Shown here: piece after piece, positions 52,020 through 59,926 of the stretch
Layout: each line of letters starts with the position of its first letter
Numbering within the stretch: the stretch's first letter is position 1
Assembly: GCA_934667845.1 (NCBI GenBank)
Contig: CAKUMQ010000005.1
Coordinates: forward strand, 6,890 to 70,889
Length of the DNA: 64,000 nt
Origin: an uncultured Eubacteriales bacterium
GTDB taxonomy: Bacteria; Bacillota; Clostridia; Oscillospirales; Acutalibacteraceae
Direction: 5' to 3'
Position numbers and translations under genes: made by a program
Notes under the pieces: generated by a model
The model's database searches: none
Told to the model about the DNA's origin: nothing
Seen by the model: only the letters and a program-made list of their open reading frames with translations

Positions 52020-54073
52020 TGGGAAATAACCTCCTTGGATCTTTTGGTTTTGACGATCAGCCGGTCAAACAGGTACAACAGTCCCGGCAGGACGAACAGC
52101 ACGATAGCCAGCGAGCAGAGCGTACCCTTGCCGAGAAAGTAGCCGAGCTGCGAGAGCAGCCCGTGCGTCGAGAAGATGCCGAGCAGGAAGCCCACCACCG
52201 TCAGCACGCTTGCCGAGGTCAGCACAGACACCGAAACGGCGGAGATCGTCTGCACGACAGCTTGTTTTTTGGCGTAGGTCTGCCGCATCTCCTTGTAGCG
52301 GTCGGTAAACAGAATGGCGTAGTCCACCGTTGCGCCCAGCTGAATGGAGCTGATGATGAGATAAGCGATGTAGAAAATGACCTGATCCGTAAAATACGGG
52401 ATGGACAGATTGATCCAGATTGCGGTCTCGATGGAGAGCACGAGGATCACGGGCACGATCAGCGATTTCATCGTGAGCAGCAGGACGAGGAACACTGCGC
52501 CGATGGCGACGAGATTGACCTTCACCATATCGGCAGTTACGGTGTCCATCAGATCATAGGTGGACACGCCCTCGCCCGCCAGATACCATGTGCCGGGATA
52601 ATACGCTTCGGCGGTATCGAGTACAGTCTCCACAAGGGAAAACGTCCCCTCGCCCTCATAGGCGGCGTCCAATGTCAGCACCATGCGGGTGTAGTGCTCG
52701 CTGTTCAGCTTGGCAAGCGTGCCGCTGTCTAAGTATTGCTCCGGAATCGTCTCGCCGACGGTATCCACATAGGACAGGATGCTTTTCACCTGCGGGATCT
52801 TATGCAGCGCTTCCGACAGCTCTGCCTGCGTGGCGGTGCTGTCCTTCGGCACCATCAGTACATAGGTGTCCTGCTTGCCGAAAGTGTCCTCGATCTTCTC
52901 GGTATCCGCACCAAGCTGGGTGGCGCTGCCGAAGATGTGGGACGCGCCGTAATAAAAGCGGTTGGCATTAGACGCCAGATAGCAGGGGACGATCAGGATG
53001 GCGAACACAATGACCATGGGCATCATCACATGGCTGACGAATTTCCCGAAGCCTTCAAAGGACGGCATCAGCGAGCGGTGCTGTGTTTTGTCAATGAGCC
53101 TGTAGGCGCGCAGGATCAGCGCGGGCATAAAGGTGAACACCGTGATCAGGCTGAGCGCCACGCCCTTGGCGAGCGCAAGACCGAGGTCGGGACCGATCTG
53201 AAACTGCATCAGGCACAGTGCCAGAAAGCCGATGACCGTCGTCAGACCGCTGGACAGAATGGAGGTTGTGGACATGGTAAGCGCCTGCACCATCGCCTCT
53301 TTGGGGTCGGCAGTCGTCTGTCGGCACTCCGCAAAGCGGTGCAGCAGGAAAACGGAATAGTCCAGCGACACCGCCAGCTGCAAAATATTGCCTGCCGCGT
53401 TGGTCACAAAGGAGATCTCGCCGAACATCAGGTTGCTGCCCGCATTGATGATGACCGCCACGCCAAGCCCCGCGAGCACCAAAAACGGCTCGGCAAAGGA
53501 GGTCGTTGTGAGGATCAGCACCAACAGCACAAAGGCCACGGCGATAACGGCGATGGTAGAGATCTCGCTGACCGTGCTGGTGGTCGCCACTGCCGTCGAA
53601 ACGGCGCTGCCGGTCATGGCGTTGTCCTCGCCGATGATCTCCCGGATCGCACTGACGGCGTCAATGCGTTTGTCCTCGTCGATGGTCACGGAAAACAGGG
53701 CATTGCCGTCCTTGTAATAGCTCTCCACCGTATCGGCATCCAGAGTCTCCAGCGGAACGGTCACGCTTGCGACATCGTCCAGCCAGGTCACATCGGTCAC
53801 GCCGTCTACGGCAAGCAGCTTTTCTTTGTATTCCAGCGCTTCCGAAACGGACACGCCCCGCACCATGACCCGCGCATTCGGGATGCCGCCGTCGTACTCC
53901 TGCTCCATCCGGTCAAGCGCCACCGTAGAAGCACTCTCCGGCGGCAGATAGTCGTTCATGTCATAGTTGACCGCCACGAACTGCCGGCAGACCGCACAGA
54001 CGGCAAACAGGATCAGAAAAACGGCAATGATCAGTTTTTGATGGTTCACGATGTGCCTATAGAATTTCGTCAT
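52016..54073 (-). CDS. MMPL/RND-superfamily transporter
   Basis: A 685-residue membrane pump with 12 helices in two halves of six, each with a large outer loop. Motifs such as VSLDYSVFLLHRFAECR and its repeat GATVDYAILFTDRYKEMR carry the Asp residues expected for proton coupling in this family. The ATG at 54073 has GAGGAG ten bases upstream; the start overlaps the end of the 105-residue gene by 17 bases. It is controlled by the divergent TetR gene. The cargo may be a lipid, peptide or drug. Confidence 0.93.
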   Translation of the reverse strand: MTKFYRHIVNHQKLIIAVFLILFAVCAVCRQFVAVNYDMNDYLPPESASTVALDRMEQEYDGGIPNARVMVRGVSVSEALEYKEKLLAVDGVTDVTWLDDVASVTVPLETLDADTVESYYKDGNALFSVTIDEDKRIDAVSAIREIIGEDNAMTGSAVSTAVATTSTVSEISTIAVIAVAFVLLVLILTTTSFAEPFLVLAGLGVAVIINAGSNLMFGEISFVTNAAGNILQLAVSLDYSVFLLHRFAECRQTTADPKEAMVQALTMSTTSILSSGLTTVIGFLALCLMQFQIGPDLGLALAKGVALSLITVFTFMPALILRAYRLIDKTQHRSLMPSFEGFGKFVSHVMMPMVIVFAILIVPCYLASNANRFYYGASHIFGSATQLGADTEKIEDTFGKQDTYVLMVPKDSTATQAELSEALHKIPQVKSILSYVDTVGETIPEQYLDSGTLAKLNSEHYTRMVLTLDAAYEGEGTFSLVETVLDTAEAYYPGTWYLAGEGVSTYDLMDTVTADMVKVNLVAIGAVFLVLLLTMKSLIVPVILVLSIETAIWINLSIPYFTDQVIFYIAYLIISSIQLGATVDYAILFTDRYKEMRQTYAKKQAVVQTISAVSVSVLTSASVLTVVGFLLGIFSTHGLLSQLGYFLGKGTLCSLAIVLFVLPGLLYLFDRLIVKTKRSKEVISQ

Positions 54074-54374
54074 TAGTGATAAGCTCCTCTCCGGAGACCG
54101 GATAACAGGCACCGGCGTCCGTTTTCAGATTTAACAGGATATGGCGTCCGCTGACCATCCCCGTCGCCGTATAATGCGTGGTGCTGATCAGCGTGCGGAA
54201 CGTGCCGGAAAGCGTGAACCGCCCGTCTCCCGAAAGCGTTCCCGAGAACCGGTTTTTCTCATCCATCACGTTCAGCCAGCCGTCAACACATCCCTCCGCC
54301 TCACGGATCACCATGGTTCCGTTCCGGGCGCCAAGCGGCGCATTCAGGCAGATCCGGTAATGCTTTTCGCTCAT
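54057..54374 (-). CDS. Small protein leading the MMPL operon
   Basis: A 105-residue protein with no signal peptide or membrane helix. It is beta-rich (DGWLNVMDEKNRFSGTLSGDGRFTLSGTF) and resembles a small barrel or ligand-binding protein. The ATG at 54374 has GGAG eight bases upstream. It is the first gene after the operator region and overlaps the MMPL gene by 17 bases, so it is made with the pump. I do not recognise the family; a cytoplasmic partner or substrate carrier is possible. Confidence 0.75.
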   Translation of the reverse strand: MSEKHYRICLNAPLGARNGTMVIREAEGCVDGWLNVMDEKNRFSGTLSGDGRFTLSGTFRTLISTTHYTATGMVSGRHILLNLKTDAGACYPVSGEELITNDEIL

Positions 54375-54405
54375 GTTTCCGCTCCTTTCCTTGATCTCGG
54401 GCGCC

Positions 54406-54434
54406 AGTATACCCAAAAAGCGGGGCGGATAAAA
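54406..54434 (-). promoter_or_regulatory. Candidate promoter of the MMPL operon
   Basis: On the minus strand TTTTAT is followed after 17 bases by TATACT, about 30 bases before the first gene. The -35 box is poor; a TTGACC lies seven bases further upstream. Confidence 0.5.
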
Positions 54435-54515
54435 CGGTCAAACAGGGGGGATTTAGGGAAAAACGGGGCAAAACGGCACACATTGGGGGACAAATACGGC
54501 TTGCCGCCCATTTAC

Positions 54516-54529
54516 CGGACAAATGTCCG
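54516..54529. promoter_or_regulatory. Candidate TetR operator 1
   Basis: Perfect arms CGGACA and TGTCCG flank AA, in the divergent intergenic region between the TetR gene and the MMPL operon. A half site also occurs near 54487. Confidence 0.65.
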
Positions 54530-54539
54530 TCATTGACCG

Positions 54540-54568
54540 TTGCATGATTTGCCGGACACATGTATAAT
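54540..54568 (+). promoter_or_regulatory. Sigma-A promoter of the TetR gene
   Basis: TTGCAT is followed after 17 bases by TATAAT, about 25 bases before the ATG. A second operator-like site lies in its spacer. Confidence 0.82.
54553..54566. promoter_or_regulatory. Candidate TetR operator 2 within promoter spacer
   Basis: CGGACA, two bases and TGTATA repeat the first operator with one arm degraded; binding here would block the promoter. Confidence 0.5.
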
Positions 54569-54592
54569 AAACGCGAAGGAGGGATAAAGCCC

Positions 54593-55171
54593 ATGAAACA
54601 CGAGGTCACGACCTTAAACACCAAACGGACGCTTGCCGCGTCACTGAAAACCTTTATGGGGAAAAAGCCGCTTTCTAAAATTACCGTCAGCGAGATCATT
54701 GCGGATTGCGGCGTCAACCGCAAGACCTTTTACTATCACTTTACGGATATCTACGCCCTGCTGAAATGGATGCTGGAGGAGGAAGCCATCGAGGTGGTCA
54801 AGCAGTTTGACCTCCTTGTGGATTACCGCGAAGCCGTGCTGTTTGTGATGCACTATGTGCGGGAAAACAAGCATCTTTTATGCTGCGCCTATGACAGCAT
54901 GGGCAGAGACGAGATGAAGCGCTTTTTCTATGCGGATTTTATCGGCATCACGCGGAAAGTCGTTCAGAACGCCGAGCAGCAGCTCGGCATCCGTGCGGAG
55001 GATAATTTCAAGGAATTCCTGGCGCACTTCTATACCGAAGCCGTCGCCGGACTGCTGATCGACGAATTTACCGATAAGGAAGGACACGACCCGGAAAAAG
55101 CGGCGGACTATTTTGCGCTTATTTTGAAAAACTCCCTGCCGAGCGTGCTGGCGGGTGCCGGGAACTGCTGA
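54593..55171 (+). CDS. TetR/AcrR-family regulator of the MMPL operon
   Basis: A 192-residue repressor. The N-terminal HTH is GKKPLSKITVSEIIADCGVNRKTFYYHFTDIYALL (residues about 22-55), and the C-terminus is a helical ligand domain of the TetR_C_7/DhaS-like kind. AAGGAGG lies before the ATG at 54593. It is divergent from the small protein-MMPL-heptad operon and two CGGACA-type operators lie between, one in its own promoter, so autoregulation and control of the pump are expected. Confidence 0.9.
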   Translation: MKHEVTTLNTKRTLAASLKTFMGKKPLSKITVSEIIADCGVNRKTFYYHFTDIYALLKWMLEEEAIEVVKQFDLLVDYREAVLFVMHYVRENKHLLCCAYDSMGRDEMKRFFYADFIGITRKVVQNAEQQLGIRAEDNFKEFLAHFYTEAVAGLLIDEFTDKEGHDPEKAADYFALILKNSLPSVLAGAGNC

Positions 55172-55194
55172 AAACAGACGGTTTCCTCAATAAA

Positions 55195-55235
55195 AAACAC
55201 AGCCTTCGGAATTTCTCCGTCGGCTGTGTCTTTTT
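55195..55235. terminator. Bidirectional intrinsic terminator
   Basis: ACACAGCC and GGCTGTGT with an inner CGGA/TCCG pair form the stem; a T run follows on each strand. It ends both the TetR gene and the convergent DUF4097 gene. Confidence 0.85.
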
Positions 55236-55308
55236 CTGACCGGTCTTGCTGTTTCAGGCACGGAACGCGGCAGGGGTATATGGCTCCCGCTGCCGCCCGG
55301 CTCGGTTT

Positions 55309-56271
55309 TCACTCTATTTCTATTTGAATATCGCCCGTAGTTGTTCTGATCTCGCATCTGCCGCCGGATGTCGCTTGGGGAACATTCACGCGTCCGGTAC
55401 GGGTATCGGTAATCAACACCTTATCCGTAAGCAGGCTGCCGGTCACATTGCCGGTAGTTGTGTTGACATACAGCTCGGCGGCATCGCAGCCGGTGAACCT
55501 CACATTCCCCGTGCTTCTCCCGACCGAAAGCCTTCCCGCGGCGATCACATGATAAAGGGTGATATCGCCGGTCGTTCCGTCCGAAGTTATGCTTCGGCAG
55601 GAAACGTCGGTTAAAGCGGCTTTGCCGGTCGATACGCCGACCGCAATTTCTCCCTGGCAGGTCACATCGGCAACCATGACCGTACCGGTGGCAACGGAAA
55701 GGTCAAGCGAACCGGCGGAAATGCTCTCCACACGGATATCTCCCGTATTTGTTCTGATCCCGACCGCCTCCCGCGCGGCGGCAAAAAAGCGGACATTGCC
55801 TGTGCTCGCGGAAATATCGGCGCCTGCAAACGTGAAATCCTCAGGGATGTCCACATTCCCGGTGCTTTCGCGAATCGTCAGGGCGGCATATTCTGTGTCC
55901 GGAAGAAAAACCGTGATCTTTGGCGAACCGAAGTGGAATCCGATATAGTCATACCAGGATCTCCGATTGCTGATCTTAACGGTAAGCGTGCCGTTTTCCA
56001 CCGCGACCGAATGCCGGGCGTTTTTCTCCTCGCGGCACTCCACCCGGCATTTTCCGTCGCCCGACAGGGCAAACACAATATCCGCGGTATCGGTCGTCAG
56101 AGATATATCGCCAAACGGCTCGCCGACCTCATATGTATTGGTCTCGTATTGAACCGTGGACAGCTTCGCAAGATCCCACCCAACCGTTGTCATAACGCCT
56201 GCAAAAAGAACACACCCGAACAGCACAAGCGAAGCTGCCGTAATAAGCCCTATCTTCGTTGTCCTTCTCAT
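55309..56271 (-). CDS. DUF4097-family repeat protein (membrane anchored)
   Basis: A 320-residue protein with an N-terminal membrane helix (about 8-30) and then a right-handed beta-strand repeat region, seen as repeated STGNV or TTGDI units about every 20 residues. This is the DUF4097 layout (adhesin-like head outside the membrane). The ATG at 56271 has GGAGG eight bases upstream, and its first bases overlap the stop of the frameshifted DUF1700 gene. With PadR and DUF1700 genes it forms a set common in clostridia, thought to respond to envelope stress; the exact function is not known. Confidence 0.9.
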   Translation of the reverse strand: MRRTTKIGLITAASLVLFGCVLFAGVMTTVGWDLAKLSTVQYETNTYEVGEPFGDISLTTDTADIVFALSGDGKCRVECREEKNARHSVAVENGTLTVKISNRRSWYDYIGFHFGSPKITVFLPDTEYAALTIRESTGNVDIPEDFTFAGADISASTGNVRFFAAAREAVGIRTNTGDIRVESISAGSLDLSVATGTVMVADVTCQGEIAVGVSTGKAALTDVSCRSITSDGTTGDITLYHVIAAGRLSVGRSTGNVRFTGCDAAELYVNTTTGNVTGSLLTDKVLITDTRTGRVNVPQATSGGRCEIRTTTGDIQIEIE

Positions 56272-56875
56272 CACGCTTCCTCCTTTTTGATAAAGCTGTT
56301 TTTTAACCCCACGGTCGTTTTTTTCGTCAGCCTCCAGATCCCCTTTGCCGTTTCCCGGCAGCCAAAGAACATAAATACCGAAAGCCCGGCGCAGACGATT
56401 CCCGCGGAAAGCAGAGCAAGCCCCGACACACCGCTGCCGCCCACGGCAAAGATCACACACATCGGTAACTGCCGGCGGCACAAACGGCAAGCGCAGCAAA
56501 AACCGCCCACAGGGACACGACCACTGCCCACAGGGACACATAAAGCGCAAAGATCACAGCGGCGGCGGCGATCCCCAGAGACAGCCACACCGGAGAGCCC
56601 AGCATCAAAAGCACGATCTCCCCCGCTTTCAGACGCCGCTTTTGCCGGATCCTTTCTTTCGCGATTCTGGCAAGGGGAATATCCGCTACGACCTGTCCGA
56701 CGATCTCCTCCACGGAACCTGCCGCCGCAACCGCTTCCTCCTCCGAAAGCCCTTCCTCCATCCTGTCGTCCAGCATTTCGCCGTAAAAAGTCAAACGCTC
56801 CTCAACATCCTCCTGCGGCAGACCGGATAAGCCTTTTTGCAGTCCGGCAAGAAATTCCTGTTTATTCATCGCCAT
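56271..56875 (-). pseudogene. DUF1700/HAAS membrane protein, frameshifted
   Basis: The N-terminal part (start 56875, MNKQEFLAGLQKGLSGLPQED, a HAAS-type head and two helices) reads normally to a stop at 56453. The remaining family-like C-terminus (CVIFAVGGSGVSGL to KNSFIKKEEA, ending at 56271) lies in another frame. The break falls at a TGTGTGTG run (minus strand, 56461-56454); with one TG fewer the two parts join into one continuous protein of about 200 residues. It may be a true mutation, a slippage switch or a sequence error. AAGGAGG precedes the start, which overlaps the padR stop. Confidence 0.85.
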
Positions 56876-57183
56876 TATCCCTCCTTCGTCACAAACCGGT
56901 AAATTGCCAGGATCTCCTTCCATTCGTCCCTGAACTCCTCGATACGCCTGATTCCCTCTCCGGTGATATGGTAATACTTCCGCAGCCTGCCGCCGTGCTC
57001 CACCGTGCGGACCGTCAGCATATTCGCCGTTTCCAGACGCTTTAAAATGGTGTACAGGGTCGATTCGGAAAGCTCAATATACGGCTTCATGTCCTTGATG
57101 ATCTGATAGCCGTAGGAATCCTCGCTTTTGATTGCCGCTAAAACGCAGACATCCAAAAGCCCCCGCTTCAACTGAATATCCAT
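56875..57183 (-). CDS. PadR-family transcriptional regulator
   Basis: A 102-residue winged-helix repressor. The PadR pattern is clear: RGLLDVCVLAAIKSEDSYGYQIIKDM, then LSESTLYTILKRLETANML and GGRLRKYYHITGEG. The ATG at 57183 has GGGGGAGG seven bases upstream. It heads the PadR-DUF1700-DUF4097 operon, whose consensus promoter is at 57209-57237, and presumably represses it. Confidence 0.95.
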   Translation of the reverse strand: MDIQLKRGLLDVCVLAAIKSEDSYGYQIIKDMKPYIELSESTLYTILKRLETANMLTVRTVEHGGRLRKYYHITGEGIRRIEEFRDEWKEILAIYRFVTKEG

Positions 57184-57208
57184 GCAATACCTCCCCCTTG
57201 CGCAATGC

Positions 57209-57237
57209 ATCGTATCACGAAGTATTGGCTTTGTCAA
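57209..57237 (-). promoter_or_regulatory. Sigma-A promoter of the padR operon
   Basis: On the minus strand TTGACA is followed after 17 bases by TACGAT, about 20 bases before the ribosome site. The flanking GTATTG/CAATAC repeats could serve as the PadR operator. Confidence 0.85.
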
Positions 57238-57259
57238 TACATTTTTCAAAAAATTTCAA

Positions 57260-57601
57260 AAGCGGAAAACCGTCAAGGGGAACTATCCCGACACCGAGCA
57301 TGTGAAATTCATGATGCTGCCAAAGGTCACGGTGGCAAGCTGCACATTCAAGGGCGGGTATCATCTGATTACAGAGGTGTATGCCGCCGTCGTCGCGTGG
57401 CTGGATGCCAACGGATATGAAAGCGCCGGTCCGGTGTTCAACATTTACCACGTCAGCCCGCACGAAACGCAAAGCCCCGATGAATCTGTAACCGAGGTCT
57501 GCTATCCGGTGAAAAAAAGATGGCAGATCCGTCGCGGATCGCACGGCTGCCCCCATCCTCATTCCGGAGGATGGGGGCGGTTTTGTATATCGAAATCTTG
57601 A
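57260..57601 (+). pseudogene. Fragment of a GyrI-like/effector-binding domain gene
   Basis: From 57260 a frame encodes KTVKGNYPDTEHVKFMMLPK, then GGYHLITEVYAAVVAWLDANGY and NIYHVSPHETQSPDESVTEVCYPVKK, which matches the C-terminal half of GyrI-like or AraC/MerR effector-binding domains. The first half is missing and no ribosome site or start fits; past the normal family end (PVKK) the frame runs on about 25 residues into a terminator. It is best read as a leftover of a deleted regulator gene. Confidence 0.7.
57550..57585 (+). terminator. Intrinsic terminator after the gene fragment
   Basis: CCCCCATCCTC and GAGGATGGGGG form an 11-base stem with a short loop, followed by GCGGTTTT. Confidence 0.75.
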
Positions 57602-57626
57602 CAACCTAACGCCCGGTAGGTATAAT
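57598..57626 (+). promoter_or_regulatory. Consensus sigma-A promoter of the TetR-TraX operon
   Basis: Perfect TTGACA and TATAAT boxes are spaced by 17 bases, about 39 bases before the TetR start codon. Confidence 0.92.
57605..57620. promoter_or_regulatory. Operator-like palindrome in the promoter spacer
   Basis: CCTAACG and CGGTAGG are arms (six of seven matched) around CC, filling the spacer between the two promoter boxes. Binding by the TetR protein encoded just downstream would shut its own promoter. Confidence 0.65.
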
Positions 57627-57664
57627 GATAAATGCACAATACCCGATAGAAGGACGGCAGGATC

Positions 57665-58288
57665 ATGGAAAAGGGCAATACAAGACAGGAGATCCTGGAG
57701 ACGGCATTGGAGCTGTTCTCCGTAAAAGGATATGAAGCCACTTCTGTCTCCCAGCTCGCAGATGCCGTCGGCATCCGCAAGGCCTCGCTGTACAGTCACT
57801 TCGGAAGCAAGCAGGAGATTCTGGATGCGCTGGTGCAGGAGATCCTGGAGGAGTACGACAGGCATTCCCTCTTTGCCCGGGCCGACTGGGACGATCCCGC
57901 TTTTACAAAGGACAAACAGGATATCACGCCCGAAGAGGCATTGCAGATGGTTCTGGGACATATCCGCTATATCCTGCACGACCCGCGGATCAGCAAGTCC
58001 CGCAAAATGCTGACCATCGAGCAGTTCCAGAATCCGAAGCTGAGCGAAATGCAGACCAGACAGAACTATACGAACGTCATGCGCTATTTTACCGGAATGA
58101 TCCGCTTCCTCATCCGCCGGGGCAAGCTGGCAGACAATGATCCGGAGATCATGGCGGCGCAGCTCTGCCTCCCCGTTTCCGTCTGGATCGATCTCTGCGA
58201 TCGGGAGCCGGAGCGCGAAGAAGAAGTGATAAAACTGATCGAACGGCATGTCCGGCAGTTTTTCAAAATGTATAAGGAGCACTCATAA
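57665..58288 (+). CDS. TetR/AcrR-family regulator
   Basis: A 207-residue repressor with the HTH at residues 27-46 (TSVSQLADAVGIRKASLYSHF) and an all-helical C-terminal ligand domain. AAGGA and AGGA lie before the ATG. It is two bases upstream of the traX-like gene, in the same transcript, and its consensus promoter contains a palindrome that is likely its own operator. Confidence 0.93.
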   Translation: MEKGNTRQEILETALELFSVKGYEATSVSQLADAVGIRKASLYSHFGSKQEILDALVQEILEEYDRHSLFARADWDDPAFTKDKQDITPEEALQMVLGHIRYILHDPRISKSRKMLTIEQFQNPKLSEMQTRQNYTNVMRYFTGMIRFLIRRGKLADNDPEIMAAQLCLPVSVWIDLCDREPEREEEVIKLIERHVRQFFKMYKEHS

Positions 58289-58290
58289 AC

Positions 58291-59037
58291 ATGAGATCAC
58301 AACAAGGTCTGAATGCCGATCATTTAAAGCTGATAGCCATTCTCGCCATGACGATAGACCATATCGGCGATCTGGTCTATCCGGGCTTCCCCGCCGTGCC
58401 TGCAGCGATCGGCTTACATATTGTGGGACGGCTGACGGCTCCGATCATGTGGTTTTTTATATGCGAAGGCTATCACTACACGCATAATGTGAAAAAGTAT
58501 ATGCTGCGAATGGGAATTTTCGCGCTGATCTCGCATTTTGCTTACTGCTTTGCTTTCGGCATAAACATGATCCCGTTCAGCACGGGCGTCTTCAACCAGA
58601 CAAGCGTAATGTATCCGCTGCTTATCGCCATTGTGGTCATGTGGATACAGGACAATGCTCTGCCGATGAAAAACTGGGTAAAGAACGTGCTTGTCGTTTT
58701 GCTGGTCCTGAGCGCTTTCCCTGCCGATTGGAGCTGTGTTGCGGTATTCGCCATATTGGGAATGTATAAGAACAGGGGCGACTTAAAAAAGCAGATGCTC
58801 GTTATGCTTCTGTGCGTTACCGTATATGCGGCCGTGTCCTTCTTCTTTGTGAGCAAGACCTATGCTCTGGTGCAGTTCGCCGTTTTGCTGGTATATCCGT
58901 TTTTGAAGCAATACAACGGGAAAAAGGGAACGGTAAAATGGATGAAGTGGTTTTTCTACCTGTATTATCCGCTGCACCTTGTCGTTATCGGCATTCTCCG
59001 CATCTGCATCTACGGAAACGTCGGTCTGCTGTTTTAA
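58291..59037 (+). CDS. TraX-family membrane protein
   Basis: A 248-residue inner-membrane protein with about eight helices. The TraX pattern is visible at the start (LNADHLKLIAILAMTIDHIG) and in FFICEGYHYTHNVKKYMLRM and FYLYYPLHLVVIGIL near the end. TraX of the F plasmid acetylates pilin; chromosomal homologues in Firmicutes are common and their substrate is unknown. AAGGAG lies ten bases before the ATG, inside the end of the TetR gene. There are no conjugation genes nearby. Confidence 0.93.
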   Translation: MRSQQGLNADHLKLIAILAMTIDHIGDLVYPGFPAVPAAIGLHIVGRLTAPIMWFFICEGYHYTHNVKKYMLRMGIFALISHFAYCFAFGINMIPFSTGVFNQTSVMYPLLIAIVVMWIQDNALPMKNWVKNVLVVLLVLSAFPADWSCVAVFAILGMYKNRGDLKKQMLVMLLCVTVYAAVSFFFVSKTYALVQFAVLLVYPFLKQYNGKKGTVKWMKWFFYLYYPLHLVVIGILRICIYGNVGLLF

Positions 59038-59165
59038 GGCGCCGACAAAAAGCGGTTTGACCGGTGTATGCCAAAGCGGCTGCCGGGAAGCAGCCGCCTC
59101 CGGACGATGTGCAGGGCGGCAGACGGGAAGACATTCCGGGGATCCCTTTTATTGCAGGATAAACA

Positions 59166-59295
59166 GCGGCTCGTGCCCGTCCGGGCACGACCGCAATTTA
59201 TTTGTTTTGGAAGCTACCGAACGATAGGTTGTTTTTGGCGGCGATCCAGCCGCCGATCCTGCCGGATCACAAAAGCCCTGCGCATTTTGCCGCAG
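59166..59295. ncRNA. Stretch with four consecutive hairpins (structured RNA candidate)
   Basis: Four stems follow in a row: CGTGCCCG/CGGGCACG (59172-59189, extended by GCGG/CCGC), GGCGGC/GCCGCC (59237-59254), GATCC/GGATC (59255-59268) and CTGCG/CGCAG (59278-59295). The first is followed by an A/T-rich run and may terminate traX. The 59038-59479 gap holds no convincing gene. Strand and function are not determined; a stable RNA or a decayed repeat element are both possible. Confidence 0.35.
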
Positions 59296-59443
59296 ATCCC
59301 TGACACGCTTTTCATTGACGCGGCCGAATGCGGTGACCCGCGACAGATCGTCCCGATTCCCTCCCCGGGGAGCTATACTGCAGCTTACCCCCAAATCTTC
59401 ACAACTTACCGTCTTCGGTATAGATAGAAAAAACACTCTGTGC

Positions 59444-59449
59444 TATACT
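59444..59449 (+). promoter_or_regulatory. Extended -10 box before the LytTR gene
   Basis: TATACT preceded by TGC lies about 30 bases before the start codon; the -35 region is poor. Confidence 0.5.
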
Positions 59450-59479
59450 GTTGTTTTAAAACCGAAAGGAGGTGCGGAC

Positions 59480-59917
59480 ATGAAGCTGTCTGTGGAACAG
59501 ATCCCCCACGAAAACGAGGAGGAAGTGATCGTCCGTTGCCATGACGCGGAGGAGAAATGGGTGGAAGCGATCCGTGCGGTTACTGCCGGGGAGGTTTCCG
59601 TCAGCGCCTTTGCGGCGGAAAAGGTCTACCGGCTGAAGCTCAGTGACATTTACTACTTTGAGGTCGTGGACGGGTGCTCTTTTCTGTATGGCGAGAGCTC
59701 TGTTTTCGGGTGCCGGCAGAAGTTATATGAGTTTGAGGAACTGTGCCGTGGCTCTATGCTTTTCCGGTGCAGCAAATCTATGATCCTGAACGCAGACAAG
59801 ATCCGCTGTGTCCGTCCCTCTGTATCCGGACGGTTTGAGGCCACGCTGACGAATAACGAAAAAGTGATCATTTCCCGGCAGTATGTCAGCGAACTGAAGC
59901 GGCTGCTGGGGGTATAG
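59480..59917 (+). CDS. LytTR-domain transcriptional regulator
   Basis: A 145-residue protein that is almost entirely a LytTR DNA-binding domain: LKLSDIYYFEVVDGCSFLYG, YEFEELCRGSMLFRCSKSMILNADKI and SRQYVSELKRLLGV match the family core. AAGGAGG lies before the ATG at 59480; longer upstream frame rejected. It is followed by a DUF3021 membrane protein, the usual LytTR regulatory system pair in which the membrane protein inhibits the regulator. Confidence 0.95.
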   Translation: MKLSVEQIPHENEEEVIVRCHDAEEKWVEAIRAVTAGEVSVSAFAAEKVYRLKLSDIYYFEVVDGCSFLYGESSVFGCRQKLYEFEELCRGSMLFRCSKSMILNADKIRCVRPSVSGRFEATLTNNEKVIISRQYVSELKRLLGV

Positions 59918-59926
59918 GAGGTACTT

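Noticed and set aside
59149..59436. 95-codon minus-strand open frame in the four-hairpin gap
   Set aside because: No ribosome site, no family pattern, and its codons fall within inverted repeats.
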